From Chelativorans alearensis (GTDB lineage Bacteria > Pseudomonadota > Alphaproteobacteria > Rhizobiales > Rhizobiaceae), in assembly GCF_010993735.1 (NCBI RefSeq), contig NZ_WQNI01000016.1:62001-126000 (forward strand): a stretch of DNA of 64,000 bases, written 5' to 3'. Positions within the stretch are counted from its first letter, which is position 1. The number at the start of each line of letters is the position of its first letter. The notes under the pieces are model-generated. The model was given only the letters and a program-made list of their open reading frames with translations, was not told where the DNA came from and searched no databases. The position numbers and the translations under genes are program-made. Below, in pieces: positions 28,351 to 37,461 of the stretch.

Positions 28351-29097
28351 TCAAAACAGCCGCAACTGCTCCGCCCGTTCCGCGACCTCCTCCTCCACTA
28401 CCTCCGGCTCAACCCGTTCCTGCACCTCCGGTCCCGTATTGGCCACCTTGTTCACCTTGCCCGAAACCGGAACCGCCTCGAAGAACCCCTCCTCCACCGG
28501 CACCAACAGATCCGCCACATCGCGCGGCTCGCAGCGCACGCAGTCGAGCCAGCGGGAAAAATGCTCCGGCCGGATGACGGCCGGCATGCGGTGGTGGATG
28601 CCGGCGAGGTCTCGGCTGGCCGCCGTGGTCAGGATGGCACCGGTGTCGATCTCGCTGCCGCCAGGCTCCGAATAGGTTTCCATCAGGCCAGCAAAGGCGA
28701 TAAGGCCGCCGGAACGCGGGCGCACCCAGTAGGCCTGCGCGCGCCCCTTGCCGCTGCGCCGCCATTCGTAGAAACCCGACGCCGGCAGCAGCGCGCGGCG
28801 ATGGCGCATGGCGGCGCGGAAGGCCGCCTTCCCGGCCGCCGTCTCCGAGCGGGCGTTGATGAGAAGCGGCATCTCCTTGGGGCTCTTGGCCCAGGAGGGA
28901 ATGAAGCCCCAGCGCACGAGAAGCGCCCGCCGGTCCGGCAGGTTGGAGCCTTCAGGGCGCGGCGCGCCGCCGACGACCATCAGGATCGGCTGCGTGGGGG
29001 CGATGTTGTAGCGCGGCGGGAAGTCCTCGACGTCGGCGACGCCGAAGAGCGCCTCCACACCCTCCGGCTTGTCCGTCAGCGCAAAGCGTCCGCACAT
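28351..29097 (-). CDS. yedK: SRAP family protein (YedK/HMCES-type abasic-site shield)
   Basis: A 248-residue SRAP-domain protein. The family caps abasic sites in single-stranded DNA by forming a thiazolidine with Cys2. Here Cys2 (MCGRF), Asn81 in NARSET, Glu111 in GFYEW and His168 in HxRMP are all conserved. The last 45 residues are very acidic (Glu/Val rich) and extend beyond the usual domain, which may affect DNA binding. It is divergent from the Nudix gene; both could respond to DNA or nucleotide damage. Confidence 0.93.
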   Translation of the reverse strand: MCGRFALTDKPEGVEALFGVADVEDFPPRYNIAPTQPILMVVGGAPRPEGSNLPDRRALLVRWGFIPSWAKSPKEMPLLINARSETAAGKAAFRAAMRHRRALLPASGFYEWRRSGKGRAQAYWVRPRSGGLIAFAGLMETYSEPGGSEIDTGAILTTAASRDLAGIHHRMPAVIRPEHFSRWLDCVRCEPRDVADLLVPVEEGFFEAVPVSGKVNKVANTGPEVQERVEPEVVEEEVAERAEQLRLF

Positions 29098-29126
29098 TTC
29101 CGTCCTGCCTCCAAGCGGTGCGGTCC

Positions 29127-29189
29127 TGACGGACGATACCCATCCGTCAAGACAAATCGCCCCCAGACCGATAGCTTGTGGTCAGACCA
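29127..29189. promoter_or_regulatory. two palindromes in the yedK-nudix divergent region
   Basis: TGACGGA (29127-29133) pairs with TCCGTCA (29143-29149); this is copy B of the element at 27242. Downstream, TGGTC-A-GACCA (29179-29189) is a perfect palindrome of the type bound by FadR-subfamily GntR regulators (TGGTnnnACCA). A near copy, TGGTCTGACC, accompanies copy A at 27233. Confidence 0.5.
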
Positions 29190-29267
29190 TCAGGCCATGT
29201 GGTCCAAGACGGCGTTGCCACGCCGGGGGCCGCGGGTAGGGTAAGGTCATGCGCGGAGGATGCAACG

Positions 29268-29672
29268 ATGGCCGGTGAGGATATCCACGCCGTTTCGGTG
29301 GCGGCCATGCGGGATGGCCGCTTTCTGCTGGTCCGGCGCGGGCGCGCCCCCTCGCGCGGGCTGTTTGCCTTTCCCGGCGGGCGCGTGGAGGCCGGCGAGA
29401 GCGAGGAGGAAACGGCGCGGCGCGAGCTGCGCGAGGAAACGGGGCTCACAGCGGGTGAAATCGCCCCCCTATGCGAAATGACGATCGACGGTGACGGCGG
29501 GCGGCGATACCGGCTCAAGGTCTACCGTGCGCTCCAGCTACGCGGGGCGCCCGCTGCCGGCGACGATGCCGACCATATAGGCTGGTACACGGTCGAGGAG
29601 ATGCGCGACCTGCCGATCACCGCGAGCACGCTGGCTGTCGCCGAGGAGATGGCCGCCGGCGCCGGGAAATAG
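29268..29672 (+). CDS. Nudix hydrolase (ADP-ribose pyrophosphatase-like)
   Basis: A 134-residue Nudix protein. The box G-x5-E-x7-R-E-x-x-x-E-E-x-G-U is exact at residues 38-60 (GGRVEAGESEEETA, then RRELREETGL). Start ATG 29268 has GGAGGA at 29255-29260. The substrate (ADP-ribose, NADH or an oxidised nucleotide) cannot be read from the motif. Confidence 0.88.
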   Translation: MAGEDIHAVSVAAMRDGRFLLVRRGRAPSRGLFAFPGGRVEAGESEEETARRELREETGLTAGEIAPLCEMTIDGDGGRRYRLKVYRALQLRGAPAAGDDADHIGWYTVEEMRDLPITASTLAVAEEMAAGAGK

Positions 29673-29715
29673 CATTTCTCTTGCGTTTCGACCGGTTTCC
29701 CGGCGACAAAAGGGC

Positions 29716-30093
29716 ATGAGACCGTCGTCGAAGCCCTTTGCCGCAGCCGCGCTTTTCCTTGCCGCCGCCCTCGCCGCGCCGGCAGCAGCCGTCGAGGCGC
29801 CCTACGACCGTCAGCTCATGCGGCTGGCCGAGGTGCTGGGCTCAATCCACTACCTGCGCCGCCTGTGCGGCGAGGAAGACGGCGGCTGGCGCGCACAGAT
29901 GGAGGCGCTGCTTGAATCGGAAGCGCCGTCCGAAGAGCGCCGGGCCAAGCTGGTGGCAAGCTTCAACCACGGCTACCGCTCCTTCGCCGCGATCTATTCG
30001 ACCTGCACCGAATCGGCGGTGCAGGCAATCGAGCGCTACATGAGCGAAGGCGAGGCGCTGACGAGCGAGATCGTGCTGCGCTACGGCAATTAG
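29716..30093 (+). CDS. exported TIGR02301-family protein
   Basis: A 125-residue protein with a clear signal peptide (hydrophobic 8-22, cleavage probably after AAPAAAVEA). The mature part has the family stretch LAEVLGSIHYLRRLCG and a second Cys in YSTCTESA, so a disulfide in the periplasm is possible. TIGR02301 is restricted to rhizobia and relatives and has no known function. First of four consecutive same-strand genes of mostly unknown function. Confidence 0.8.
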   Translation: MRPSSKPFAAAALFLAAALAAPAAAVEAPYDRQLMRLAEVLGSIHYLRRLCGEEDGGWRAQMEALLESEAPSEERRAKLVASFNHGYRSFAAIYSTCTESAVQAIERYMSEGEALTSEIVLRYGN

Positions 30094-30282
30094 AGTACTC
30101 CGCTTCCCGGCCGGCACCCCTTCGCGCCGTCGTCTTCCATTTAACGATTCACCCCTCGTTAACCGCGATGAACAGTGCCCGCACGCCGCCGCATTTGCCG
30201 TGGTAGTCCATTATCCGGGACACTATGGGACTCCGGCGCACTCCGACCCAGGATCGGCGCCGACGTGACGGGTGAGGTTGCC

Positions 30283-30540
30283 ATGTACATGACTGTTGCC
30301 GACATCGAAGCGCAGATCGAGGAAGAGAAGCGCTCGACCTGCGCCGAATGCCATAGCGCGGCCTGGGCCGAAGGCCTGTGGGCCGGCATCGAGCCGGAGA
30401 TCATCGCCGAGGCGGCGCTGACGACGGCGTTGAGCGAGCTCGGCAAGAACGGCGGCGAGGACGCGCTCATCTCGCTCCTGGAGCGTATGCGCGAGCGCGT
30501 TCTGGCGGGCGATTTCACCCCCCACCGCACCTGCCATTGA
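30283..30540 (+). CDS. small conserved-type protein with Cys pairs, unknown
   Basis: An 85-residue acidic, helical protein. ATG 30283 is chosen because GGTGAGG lies just upstream; the frame also opens at 30175. It has CxxC near residue 20 (TCAEC followed by His) and ends CH, so a metal site is conceivable. I recognise no family. Confidence 0.55.
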   Translation: MYMTVADIEAQIEEEKRSTCAECHSAAWAEGLWAGIEPEIIAEAALTTALSELGKNGGEDALISLLERMRERVLAGDFTPHRTCH

Positions 30541-30635
30541 GCTTGCCACCGCCTTTGAGTATGTCTGGAGAGGCAGGCTGCTTCTAACAGCCCGTCTTAA
30601 ATCCGGCGGCCGACAGATGCGCGAAGGTGGCGCCG

Positions 30636-31337
30636 ATGATGACGTTTCTCCCACCGGTCTCCTTCGGCCGGCCATTCGTTGTGGCTCTGGCGGTGGCCGG
30701 GCTGGCTGGCCTTGCCGTCGAGGCGCGTGCCCTGAGCGAGGCACTGCCGGCGTATCAATCGGAGCGGGAGGAGCCGGGCATCCCCCTTCCCGATCTGGAG
30801 CTGCCGCCTTCCCAGGCGGGCGACCTGCCGATCGACGCCACGCGGCCCGACACGAGCCTTGATGCGGCTCTCCCGGAGGTGATCTACGACGTCGACCGGC
30901 TGCCGGAGCCGGCGCGGCGCATGCGCAACCTCATCATCAAGGCCGCCCGCAGCGGCGACCCGGAGAAGCTGAGGCCGCTCCTCGGCACGGGGCCGGAGAG
31001 GACCCAGATCTCGCTCGGCGGGATCGAGGGCGACCCGATCGATTTCCTGCGCGAGGTTTCCGGCGACGAGGAGGGCCAGGAGATCCTCGCCATCCTCATC
31101 GAAGTGATGAAAGCGGGCTTTGCGCTTCTCGACGCGGGCACGGACCGGGAGCGCTACGTGTGGCCCTATTTCTTCGCCCTGCCGCTGGAAGAGCTGACGC
31201 CGGCGCAGCGGGTCGAGCTTTTTACGCTTGTCACAGCCGGCGACTATGAGGAAATGAAGGACTTCGGCGCCTATATCTTCTACCGTGCCGCGATCACGCC
31301 GGAAGGGCGCTGGCTGTTCTTTGTCGCAGGTGATTGA
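30636..31337 (+). CDS. exported rhizobial conserved protein, unknown
   Basis: A protein of about 233 residues with an N-terminal signal sequence (hydrophobic FVVALAVAGLAGLAVEARA). A proline/acid-rich linker (residues 40-80) is followed by a compact domain with LPEPARRMRNLIIKAARSGD and a C-terminal WPYFFALPLEELTPAQ. Start at ATG 30636 with AAGGTGG at 30624-30629. I recall similar hypothetical proteins in Mesorhizobium and relatives but no function. It probably shares a transcript with the frameshifted gene that starts 15 bases later. Confidence 0.75.
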   Translation: MMTFLPPVSFGRPFVVALAVAGLAGLAVEARALSEALPAYQSEREEPGIPLPDLELPPSQAGDLPIDATRPDTSLDAALPEVIYDVDRLPEPARRMRNLIIKAARSGDPEKLRPLLGTGPERTQISLGGIEGDPIDFLREVSGDEEGQEILAILIEVMKAGFALLDAGTDRERYVWPYFFALPLEELTPAQRVELFTLVTAGDYEEMKDFGAYIFYRAAITPEGRWLFFVAGD

Positions 31338-31352
31338 GGAGAGGGAGGCAAT

Positions 31353-31773
31353 ATGCGCGACGCGACGATCCTCGCCCAGCCGGGCGCACGCGAACTGCCC
31401 CAGGCGCACGGGGGCAGCCGCACGCGGCTCGTGCGCCGGGTGGTCCTCTTCCAGGTGAAACTTTTCGCCGACGGCCTGCGCGACTTCGTGATGAGCCCCC
31501 TTTCCATCATCGCCGGAGTGCTCGGCATCCTCTTCAGCCGCGACCCCGAAGGCGCATACGATCGCCTCATGCGGTTCGGCCGCGAGACGGACCGGTGGAT
31601 CAACCTTTTTCGACGCCTATGGCCAGGAACAGGACGGACAGGGCCAGACGCTGGATACCGTCGCCGACGAGATCGAGACGGCCATCCGGCGCGACTATGC
31701 CAATGGCGGCATGAGCGCGCGCAGCGCGGACGCGATGCTGGGCCTTGCCCGGCAGTTGCGGCGCCGGCGGTAG
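31353..31773 (+). pseudogene. conserved small protein interrupted by a one-base frameshift
   Basis: The first 84 codons (MRDATILAQPG to RWINLF) read in one frame, with a strong GAGGGAGG ribosome site. At the T5 run 31607-31610 region (31606-31610) the coding pattern switches: skipping one base gives FDAYGQEQDG and a fluent acidic C-terminal part ending RQLRRRR and TAG at 31771-31773. The unshifted frame instead yields Arg/Pro-rich nonsense to 31808. The intact product would be about 139 residues with one hydrophobic segment (SPLSIIAGVLGILF). It could be a real mutation, a sequencing error in a homopolymer, or +1 recoding at CUU-UUU-C. Confidence 0.75.
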
Positions 31774-31850
31774 CGGTCTTGCCGATAGGCGCGCAGCCGC
31801 TTACCTAGACGGGAAGCCGCACTCGACCGGATTCGGGGATCGCCCTGCCC

Positions 31851-32708
31851 ATGCCCACTGCCCAGATTGCCAACCGCGCCGTCGTCCTCGTTGCAGGGCC
31901 GGACGCCGAACCCCTTCTGCAGAACATCGTCACCCCCGACCTTTCCGCTCTCGAAGCGGGTGAAGCACGGCCAGGCGCGCTCCTCACCCCGCAGGGGAAG
32001 ATCCTGTTCGACTTCCTCATCTCGCGCGCCGGAGCGGGTAGCTTCCGGCTCGACTGCCGAAGCGACACTGCGCCGGACTTCCTCAAGCGGCTGATGCTCT
32101 ACCGGCTTCGGGCGAAGGCGGGGATTTCCCTTGAGGAACAGTCTCTTGTCCATGTTTCGTGGCAAACCGATTCACCAGCTTCCCAAGATGATCCAACGAC
32201 CGTCACGGACCACCGCTTCCCCGAGCGGGTGATCCGGCATTATGGCGAAGGCGCGCGAGCCGACACGCCCGGGGAGGCGTGGCACCGCCTGCGGGTGATG
32301 CATGGTATTGCCGAGAGCGGCAGCGACTATGCGCTCGGAGACGCCTTCCCCCATGACATCCTGTTCGACCAGAACGGCGGCGTCGGCCTCAAGAAGGGCT
32401 GCTTCGTCGGCCAGGAGGTGGTCTCGCGCATGCAGCACCGCGGCACGGCGCGGCGGCGCCTGGTGATCGTCCACGGCGAGGCTCCCCTGCCCGCCTCCGG
32501 CACCGATTTGACGGCGGACGGTCGAGCGCTGGGCACGCTCGGCACGGTGTGCGGCAGCGACGGCCTGGCGATCCTGCGCGTCGACAAGGCATCAAGCGCC
32601 CGCCGGGCCGGGATGCCGATCCTGGCCGGCGATGTCCCCGTCGCGCTCGCCGTGCCGGCCTATGCCGCCTTCACGCTCGACGGCGGCGGCGAGGCGGAGA
32701 CGGCTTGA
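31851..32708 (+). CDS. ygfZ: YgfZ/GcvT-family folate-binding protein
   Basis: A 285-residue paralogue of the glycine cleavage T protein that supports Fe-S cluster enzymes through a folate-dependent redox role. The signature K-G-C-x-x-G-Q-E is present as KGCFVGQE at 182-189 with the key Cys184, followed by VVSRMQHRG. The N-terminal segment LLQNIVTPDL and QGKILFDF match the family. Stop overlaps the ATG of the HD-domain gene (TGATG). Confidence 0.9.
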   Translation: MPTAQIANRAVVLVAGPDAEPLLQNIVTPDLSALEAGEARPGALLTPQGKILFDFLISRAGAGSFRLDCRSDTAPDFLKRLMLYRLRAKAGISLEEQSLVHVSWQTDSPASQDDPTTVTDHRFPERVIRHYGEGARADTPGEAWHRLRVMHGIAESGSDYALGDAFPHDILFDQNGGVGLKKGCFVGQEVVSRMQHRGTARRRLVIVHGEAPLPASGTDLTADGRALGTLGTVCGSDGLAILRVDKASSARRAGMPILAGDVPVALAVPAYAAFTLDGGGEAETA

Positions 32709-33325
32709 TGGCACCCCGCCCGGCGGAGCCGCCGCGCGCCTGGCAGCGCATGCTTTCGGGCCGCCGGCTCGACCTTCTGGACCCCTCCCCCCTCGACGTC
32801 GAGATCACCGACATTGCCCATGGGCTGGCGCGCGTGGCGCGCTGGAACGGGCAGACGGAGGGCGACCACGCCTTTTCCGTGGCGCAGCACTCGCTGCTGG
32901 TCGAGCAGATCTTCCGCCGGCTGAACGGCGATGCCGGCCCCGACTGGGCCATGGCGGCCCTCCTGCACGATGCGCCGGAATACGTCATCGGCGACATGAT
33001 CTCCCCCTTCAAGGCGACGCTGGGCGGCGACTACAAGTCGGTGGAAAAGCGCCTGCAGCGGGCCATCCACCTGCGCTTCGCCCTGCCGCCAGAGACGCCA
33101 ACAAGGCTCCTGGCGGAGATCAAGCGCGCCGACCGCATCGCCGCCTTCTTCGAGGCGACAAGGCTCGCCGGCTTCTCCGACCGCGAGGCCGCGCGCTTCT
33201 TCGGCCGGCCGCGCGGCTTCTCCGCCGACGCGCTGAGCCTTGCCCCACAGCCCGCCCGGCGCGCGCAAAAAGCCTTCCTCGCCCGCTTCCATGTGATCGA
33301 GAAGCTGCGCGCCAAGGCGCCCTAG
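32708..33325 (+). CDS. HD-domain phosphohydrolase (YfbR-like)
   Basis: A 205-residue HD-superfamily protein. Metal ligands are His61 in AQHSLLVEQ and His87-Asp88 in LLHDAPEYVIGD, with a later Asp in KRADRIAAF. The pattern is that of YfbR-type 5'-deoxynucleotidases and related rhizobial proteins. Translationally coupled to ygfZ. The 188 bases after it contain no gene. Confidence 0.85.
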   Translation: MAPRPAEPPRAWQRMLSGRRLDLLDPSPLDVEITDIAHGLARVARWNGQTEGDHAFSVAQHSLLVEQIFRRLNGDAGPDWAMAALLHDAPEYVIGDMISPFKATLGGDYKSVEKRLQRAIHLRFALPPETPTRLLAEIKRADRIAAFFEATRLAGFSDREAARFFGRPRGFSADALSLAPQPARRAQKAFLARFHVIEKLRAKAP

Positions 33326-33513
33326 CACGCCGCTCAACGGTTTATTCACCAATTTCCCCTAGGGCACGGGCAGAGGTCGAACTGCGGCACTACGGGGCGA
33401 AAGCCGGTATTGGCATTCCGAACAACCGATATATCCGACCCTGACAAAGCCGCCTAATTTGGTCAGGCTGCGGCTGGGGGCTCGTGTGTCATGGTTGAAC
33501 GGAGATTTCTCAT

Positions 33514-34368
33514 ATGGAAATGGAAACCGCACTCGCACATCTGAGCGAGCTCGCCGTCAGCTATTCCCTCTCGATAGCGGGTGCGATCGTTCTGGTCCTC
33601 GCCGGCTTCATCGCCGCCCGCGTTCTGCAGCGTTGGGTGGGAAGCAGCCTCCGCCGCCTCCCCAATTTCGACGAGACGCTGGTGCGGTTCCTTTCGGAGA
33701 CCGTGCGCTACATCGTGCTTGCGCTGGTGCTGGTTGCGGTGCTGGCGCAGTTTGGCGTGCAGACGGCCAGCATCATCGCCGCGCTCGGTGCGGCGGGCCT
33801 GGCCATCGGCCTTGCCCTCCAAGGCACGCTGCAGAACGTTGCCGCCGGCATCATGCTTCTGGCGCTCAGGCCGTTCCGGGTCGGCGAATATGTCGATGCC
33901 AGCGGCATTGCCGGCACCGTCGAGGAGGTCGGCCTTTTCGCCACCGAATTGAAGACCGCGGACGGGGTCTACGTCCTGGCGCCCAACAGCCAGCTCTGGA
34001 ACACGGCCATCACCAACTACTCGCGCAACGCGCTGCGCCGCTTCGATCTGGCGATCGGCATCGGCTATGGCGACGATATCGAAAAGGCGCGGAAGATCCT
34101 GATCGACCTCGTGGAGGCGGACGAGCGCGTGGTCTCGGTGCCGGAGCCCGCCACCTTCGTCGCCGGGCTCGGCGACAGCGCGGTGCTGGTGACGGCTCGC
34201 TACTGGACGGCCACCGTCGACTTCTGGGATACGCAGTTCGACCTCACCCAGGCGGCGAAGCAGGCCTTCGACGAGAACGGCATCTCCATCCCCTTCCCGC
34301 AGCGCGACATTCACTACATCCCCGCGGAAGCGCCGAAGCCGCCCGCAAAGCCGCGCCGCGCGGCGTAG
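33514..34368 (+). CDS. mscS: small-conductance mechanosensitive channel, MscS family
   Basis: A 284-residue MscS with three membrane helices (about 20-40, 65-85, 90-115). The pore helix GAAGLAIGLALQGTLQNVAAG keeps the Gly/Ala spacing of E. coli TM3, with the beta domain (RPFRVGEYVDASGIAGTVEE) and a C-terminal alpha/beta vestibule. It opens on membrane tension during hypoosmotic shock. GGAG lies upstream of the ATG. Confidence 0.95.
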   Translation: MEMETALAHLSELAVSYSLSIAGAIVLVLAGFIAARVLQRWVGSSLRRLPNFDETLVRFLSETVRYIVLALVLVAVLAQFGVQTASIIAALGAAGLAIGLALQGTLQNVAAGIMLLALRPFRVGEYVDASGIAGTVEEVGLFATELKTADGVYVLAPNSQLWNTAITNYSRNALRRFDLAIGIGYGDDIEKARKILIDLVEADERVVSVPEPATFVAGLGDSAVLVTARYWTATVDFWDTQFDLTQAAKQAFDENGISIPFPQRDIHYIPAEAPKPPAKPRRAA

Positions 34369-34393
34369 AAACGGCAACGGGTGCTTTCACGGC

Positions 34394-34418
34394 AAGGGCG
34401 GGCGCATAAGCCCGCCTT
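34394..34418 (+). terminator. hairpin after mscS
   Basis: AAGG-G-CGGGC (34394-34403, one bulged G) pairs with GCCCGCCTT (34410-34418) around GCATAA. It sits 25 bases after the mscS stop; only a weak pyrimidine tail (CTTCTC) follows. Confidence 0.5.
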
Positions 34419-34519
34419 CTCAACTCATCAAAACTATTGAACGACCAGGCCTCATCAATTCGTTCAAATCATCACAGGCTTCGGCTAGGTTGCACTCTCC
34501 ACCATCACGAGATTCCCCC

Positions 34520-35758
34520 ATGGCCGAAGCTGCTCCCGCCCGTCCCGCCGCCCCGTCCTTCCCCTGGCTGATCGTCATTTGCGGCTGCCTCATTGCCGCC
34601 CTCACCTTCGGGCCCCGTTCGGCCATGGGCTTCTTCCAGCTTCCGATGCTGGAGGAGAAAGGCTGGGACCGCACGACCTTCGGGCTTGCCATGGCCCTCC
34701 AGAACCTGCTCTGGGGCATGGGCCAGCCCGTCTTCGGCGCCATCGCCGACCGCTTCGGCACCTGGCGCGTGCTGGCGCTTTCCGGCCTTCTCTACGCGCT
34801 CGGCCTGTTCCTGATGGCGACCGCCGAGAGCGAGGCGATGCTGCATATCGGCGGCGGCGTGCTCGTTGGCCTGGGCGTGGCGGCCGGCTCCTTCTCGATC
34901 GTTCTGGCCGCCTTTGCCCGCAACGTGCCGGCGGAAAGCCGCAGCCTCGTCTTCGGCATCGGCACGGCGGCGGGCTCGGCCGGCATGTTCCTCTTCGCGC
35001 CCATCAGCCAGGGGATGATCGACGCCTATGGCTGGTCCGATACGCTGGTCTATATGTCCATCGCCATGCTGGTCATCCCGGTGCTCGCCATTCCGCTCAC
35101 CGGCAATTCGAAGAGCGGCAGGGTGCAGCAGGTCGAGTTCGAGCAAACGTTCAGGGCAGCGCTCCGCGAGGCCTGCGCCCATCGCAGCTACGTGCTTCTG
35201 GTTTCAGGCTTCTTCGTCTGCGGTTTCCAGGTGGCCTTCATCACCGCGCATTTCCCCGCCTATATCGGCGATATCGGCATCGATGCCCGCTATGCGGTGA
35301 TCGCGCTGGCACTGATCGGCTTCTTCAACGTCATCGGCTCGCTGGCCTCCGGCTTCATCGGCCAGCGCTACCCGAAGCCCGCTTTCCTGGCGCTGATCTA
35401 TATCGGACGCTCGATCGCGGTGACCGCCTTCCTCCTCCTGCCGCAGACGCCCACCACCGTGATCGTCTTCGCCATCGTCATGGGGCTCTTGTGGCTGTCG
35501 ACCGTGCCGCCCACCAACGCGCTCGTCGCCGTCATGTTCGGCACGCGCTATCTCGGCATGCTGGGCGGCATCGTCTTCCTCTCGCACCAGGTCGGCTCGT
35601 TCCTGGGCGTGTGGCTCGGCGGCTATCTCTACGACCGGCTCGGCTCCTACGACGCCGTATGGTGGCTCGGCGTCGCACTCGGCATCTTCGCGGCGCTGGT
35701 GCATTGGCCGATCCAGGAAAAGCCGGTGGACAGGCCGGCGATGGCGGCCGCCGAATAG
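34520..35758 (+). CDS. MFS transporter
   Basis: A 412-residue permease with twelve predicted spans of the major facilitator superfamily. Features are GPRSAMGFFQLPML in the first loop region, the motif-A-like GAIADRFGTWR after TM2 and IGQRYPKP after TM8. Similar to uncharacterised transporters often labelled oxalate/formate antiporter-like or monocarboxylate-like. ATG 34520 is preferred to a TTG 30 bases upstream. Substrate unknown; no adjacent enzyme points to one. Confidence 0.87.
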   Translation: MAEAAPARPAAPSFPWLIVICGCLIAALTFGPRSAMGFFQLPMLEEKGWDRTTFGLAMALQNLLWGMGQPVFGAIADRFGTWRVLALSGLLYALGLFLMATAESEAMLHIGGGVLVGLGVAAGSFSIVLAAFARNVPAESRSLVFGIGTAAGSAGMFLFAPISQGMIDAYGWSDTLVYMSIAMLVIPVLAIPLTGNSKSGRVQQVEFEQTFRAALREACAHRSYVLLVSGFFVCGFQVAFITAHFPAYIGDIGIDARYAVIALALIGFFNVIGSLASGFIGQRYPKPAFLALIYIGRSIAVTAFLLLPQTPTTVIVFAIVMGLLWLSTVPPTNALVAVMFGTRYLGMLGGIVFLSHQVGSFLGVWLGGYLYDRLGSYDAVWWLGVALGIFAALVHWPIQEKPVDRPAMAAAE

Positions 35759-35766
35759 CGCGGAAG

Positions 35767-36513
35767 TCACGCGGCGTCTTCACCCTTCCCCAGACTGCGC
35801 CTCAGGGCTGAGAGGAACCCGCTTCGCGCTTCCGGCTCAGTGAGCCCGCGCGGCTCGTAGACATGGCGGTGGAGGAAGAAGCCGGTCAGCGCGAAGGCTT
35901 CCCCGAGCGCTTCACCGTCGCAGCCCGTCTCGCCGCCCGCCAGCAGGAACGCCGGCAGCGGCAGAAGCTTGTCGCGCCACGCCTCCCCCGCCTCGCGGCT
36001 GGCCGCCCTGCCCGTCTTCGGCGACACATAGGCAAGCTCCTCGCGGCTTCCCGTCAGCGCGCATCGGGAAAGGTCGAGGCCGAAGCCCAGCTCTTCCAGA
36101 ACGGCAAGCTCGAAGCGGGCGACCAGCGGGCCGGCCACGGCCGCATCGTCGAGATGGGCGGAGACGACACGAAGCGTCTCGAAGAGGCCGGGGTGCGGGT
36201 CGCGCTCGGGCAGAAGGCGCAAGTGGGCGGCCAACACCTGGATGCCGTAGACGGCGACAGCCGAATCCAGGAGCCGGGCGGCGTTCAGCTCCACCGGCTC
36301 GACCTGAAAGGTGCCCAGATGCTCGTCGAGCCGCGCGCGCCAGGTGATTTCTACCCGGTTGCCCGGCTGCAGGACGGGCTGCATCTTGCGCGAGCGGCCG
36401 CCGCGCACGAGGCCGAGATGGCGCCCGTGGGCGGGCGTCATCACCTCCAGGATGGCGCTGGTCTCGCCATGCCGGCGGGTGCCGAGGATGATGCCTTCGT
36501 CGTGCCATTCCAT
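35767..36513 (-). CDS. recO: DNA repair protein RecO
   Basis: A 248-residue RecO, loading RecA on SSB-coated DNA with RecR. N-terminal OB fold [19 protein letters not shown] with [17 protein letters not shown], then the helical domain. The zinc-type cysteines of some RecO proteins are reduced to Cys164 and a distant GCD. Last gene of the long minus-strand operon that begins at rpoZ, 18 bases after era. Confidence 0.92.
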   Translation of the reverse strand: MEWHDEGIILGTRRHGETSAILEVMTPAHGRHLGLVRGGRSRKMQPVLQPGNRVEITWRARLDEHLGTFQVEPVELNAARLLDSAVAVYGIQVLAAHLRLLPERDPHPGLFETLRVVSAHLDDAAVAGPLVARFELAVLEELGFGLDLSRCALTGSREELAYVSPKTGRAASREAGEAWRDKLLPLPAFLLAGGETGCDGEALGEAFALTGFFLHRHVYEPRGLTEPEARSGFLSALRRSLGKGEDAA

Positions 36514-36531
36514 GGCAAGGTTGTCGTCCCC

Positions 36532-37461
36532 TCACTCGGGGAATTCAAGCCCCAGCTCGCGGAAGCGTTCGGGGTCGTCGCCCCAGCCGCCGCGCACCTT
36601 GACGAACAGGAACAGGTGCACCTTCTGCTCCAGGATCGCCGCCATCTCCTCGCGCGCGGCCTGGCCGATGGCGCGGATCGAAGCGCCCTTGTGGCCGAGC
36701 ACGATCTTCTTCTGGCTGTCGCGCTCGACATAGATCACCTGCTCGATGCGCACCGAGCCGTCCTTCCGCTCCTCCCACTTCTCCGTCTCCACATGGGCGG
36801 CATAGGGAAGCTCCTGGTGCAGGCGCAGGTAGAGCTTCTCGCGGGTGATCTCGGCGGCAAGCTGGCGCATGGGCAGATCGGAGATCTGGTCTTCGGGGTA
36901 ATACCACGGCCCCTCTGGCAGCTTTTCGGCCAGATAGGCCATCAGATCGTCACAGCCGTCTCCCGTGAGCGCGGAGATCATGAAGGTGCGCTCGAAATCG
37001 GCGCGCTTGTTGGCCTCGTCGGCCAGCGCCAGAAGAGTCTCCCGCTTCACCCGGTCGACCTTGTTGAGGATCAGCACCTTGGGCTGACGGACATTGGCGA
37101 GGTTGTCGAGGATGGCTTCGGTATCGCCTCTGATGCCACGCTCGGCATCGACGATCAGCGCGACGACGTCGGCATCCCTGGCGCCTCCCCAGGCGGTCGT
37201 CACCATGGCCCGGTCGAGCCTTCGGCGCGGCCGGAAGATGCCGGGCGTATCCACGAACACGATCTGTGCCTGGCCGTGGATGGCGATCCCCCGGATCAGC
37301 GCGCGGGTGGTCTGCACCTTATGCGTGACGATGGAAACCTTGGCGCCGACCAGCCGGTTGAGCAGCGTCGACTTTCCGGCATTGGTGGCGCCGATCAGCG
37401 CGACGAAGCCGGAACGGGTGGCGGTTCCACCCTCGCCCGGTGAGGAAGCGGGCTCGTTCAT
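36532..37461 (-). CDS. era: GTPase Era
   Basis: A 309-residue GTPase that binds the 3' end of 16S rRNA during 30S maturation. G1 GATNAGKST at 24-32, G3 VDTPGIF, G4 LNKVD, and the KH domain with LGHKGASIRAIG. Start ATG 37461 overlaps the rnc stop by four bases (ATGA); an upstream ATG at 37485 lies within rnc and is less likely. rnc-era coupling is conserved across bacteria. Confidence 0.96.
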   Translation of the reverse strand: MNEPASSPGEGGTATRSGFVALIGATNAGKSTLLNRLVGAKVSIVTHKVQTTRALIRGIAIHGQAQIVFVDTPGIFRPRRRLDRAMVTTAWGGARDADVVALIVDAERGIRGDTEAILDNLANVRQPKVLILNKVDRVKRETLLALADEANKRADFERTFMISALTGDGCDDLMAYLAEKLPEGPWYYPEDQISDLPMRQLAAEITREKLYLRLHQELPYAAHVETEKWEERKDGSVRIEQVIYVERDSQKKIVLGHKGASIRAIGQAAREEMAAILEQKVHLFLFVKVRGGWGDDPERFRELGLEFPE

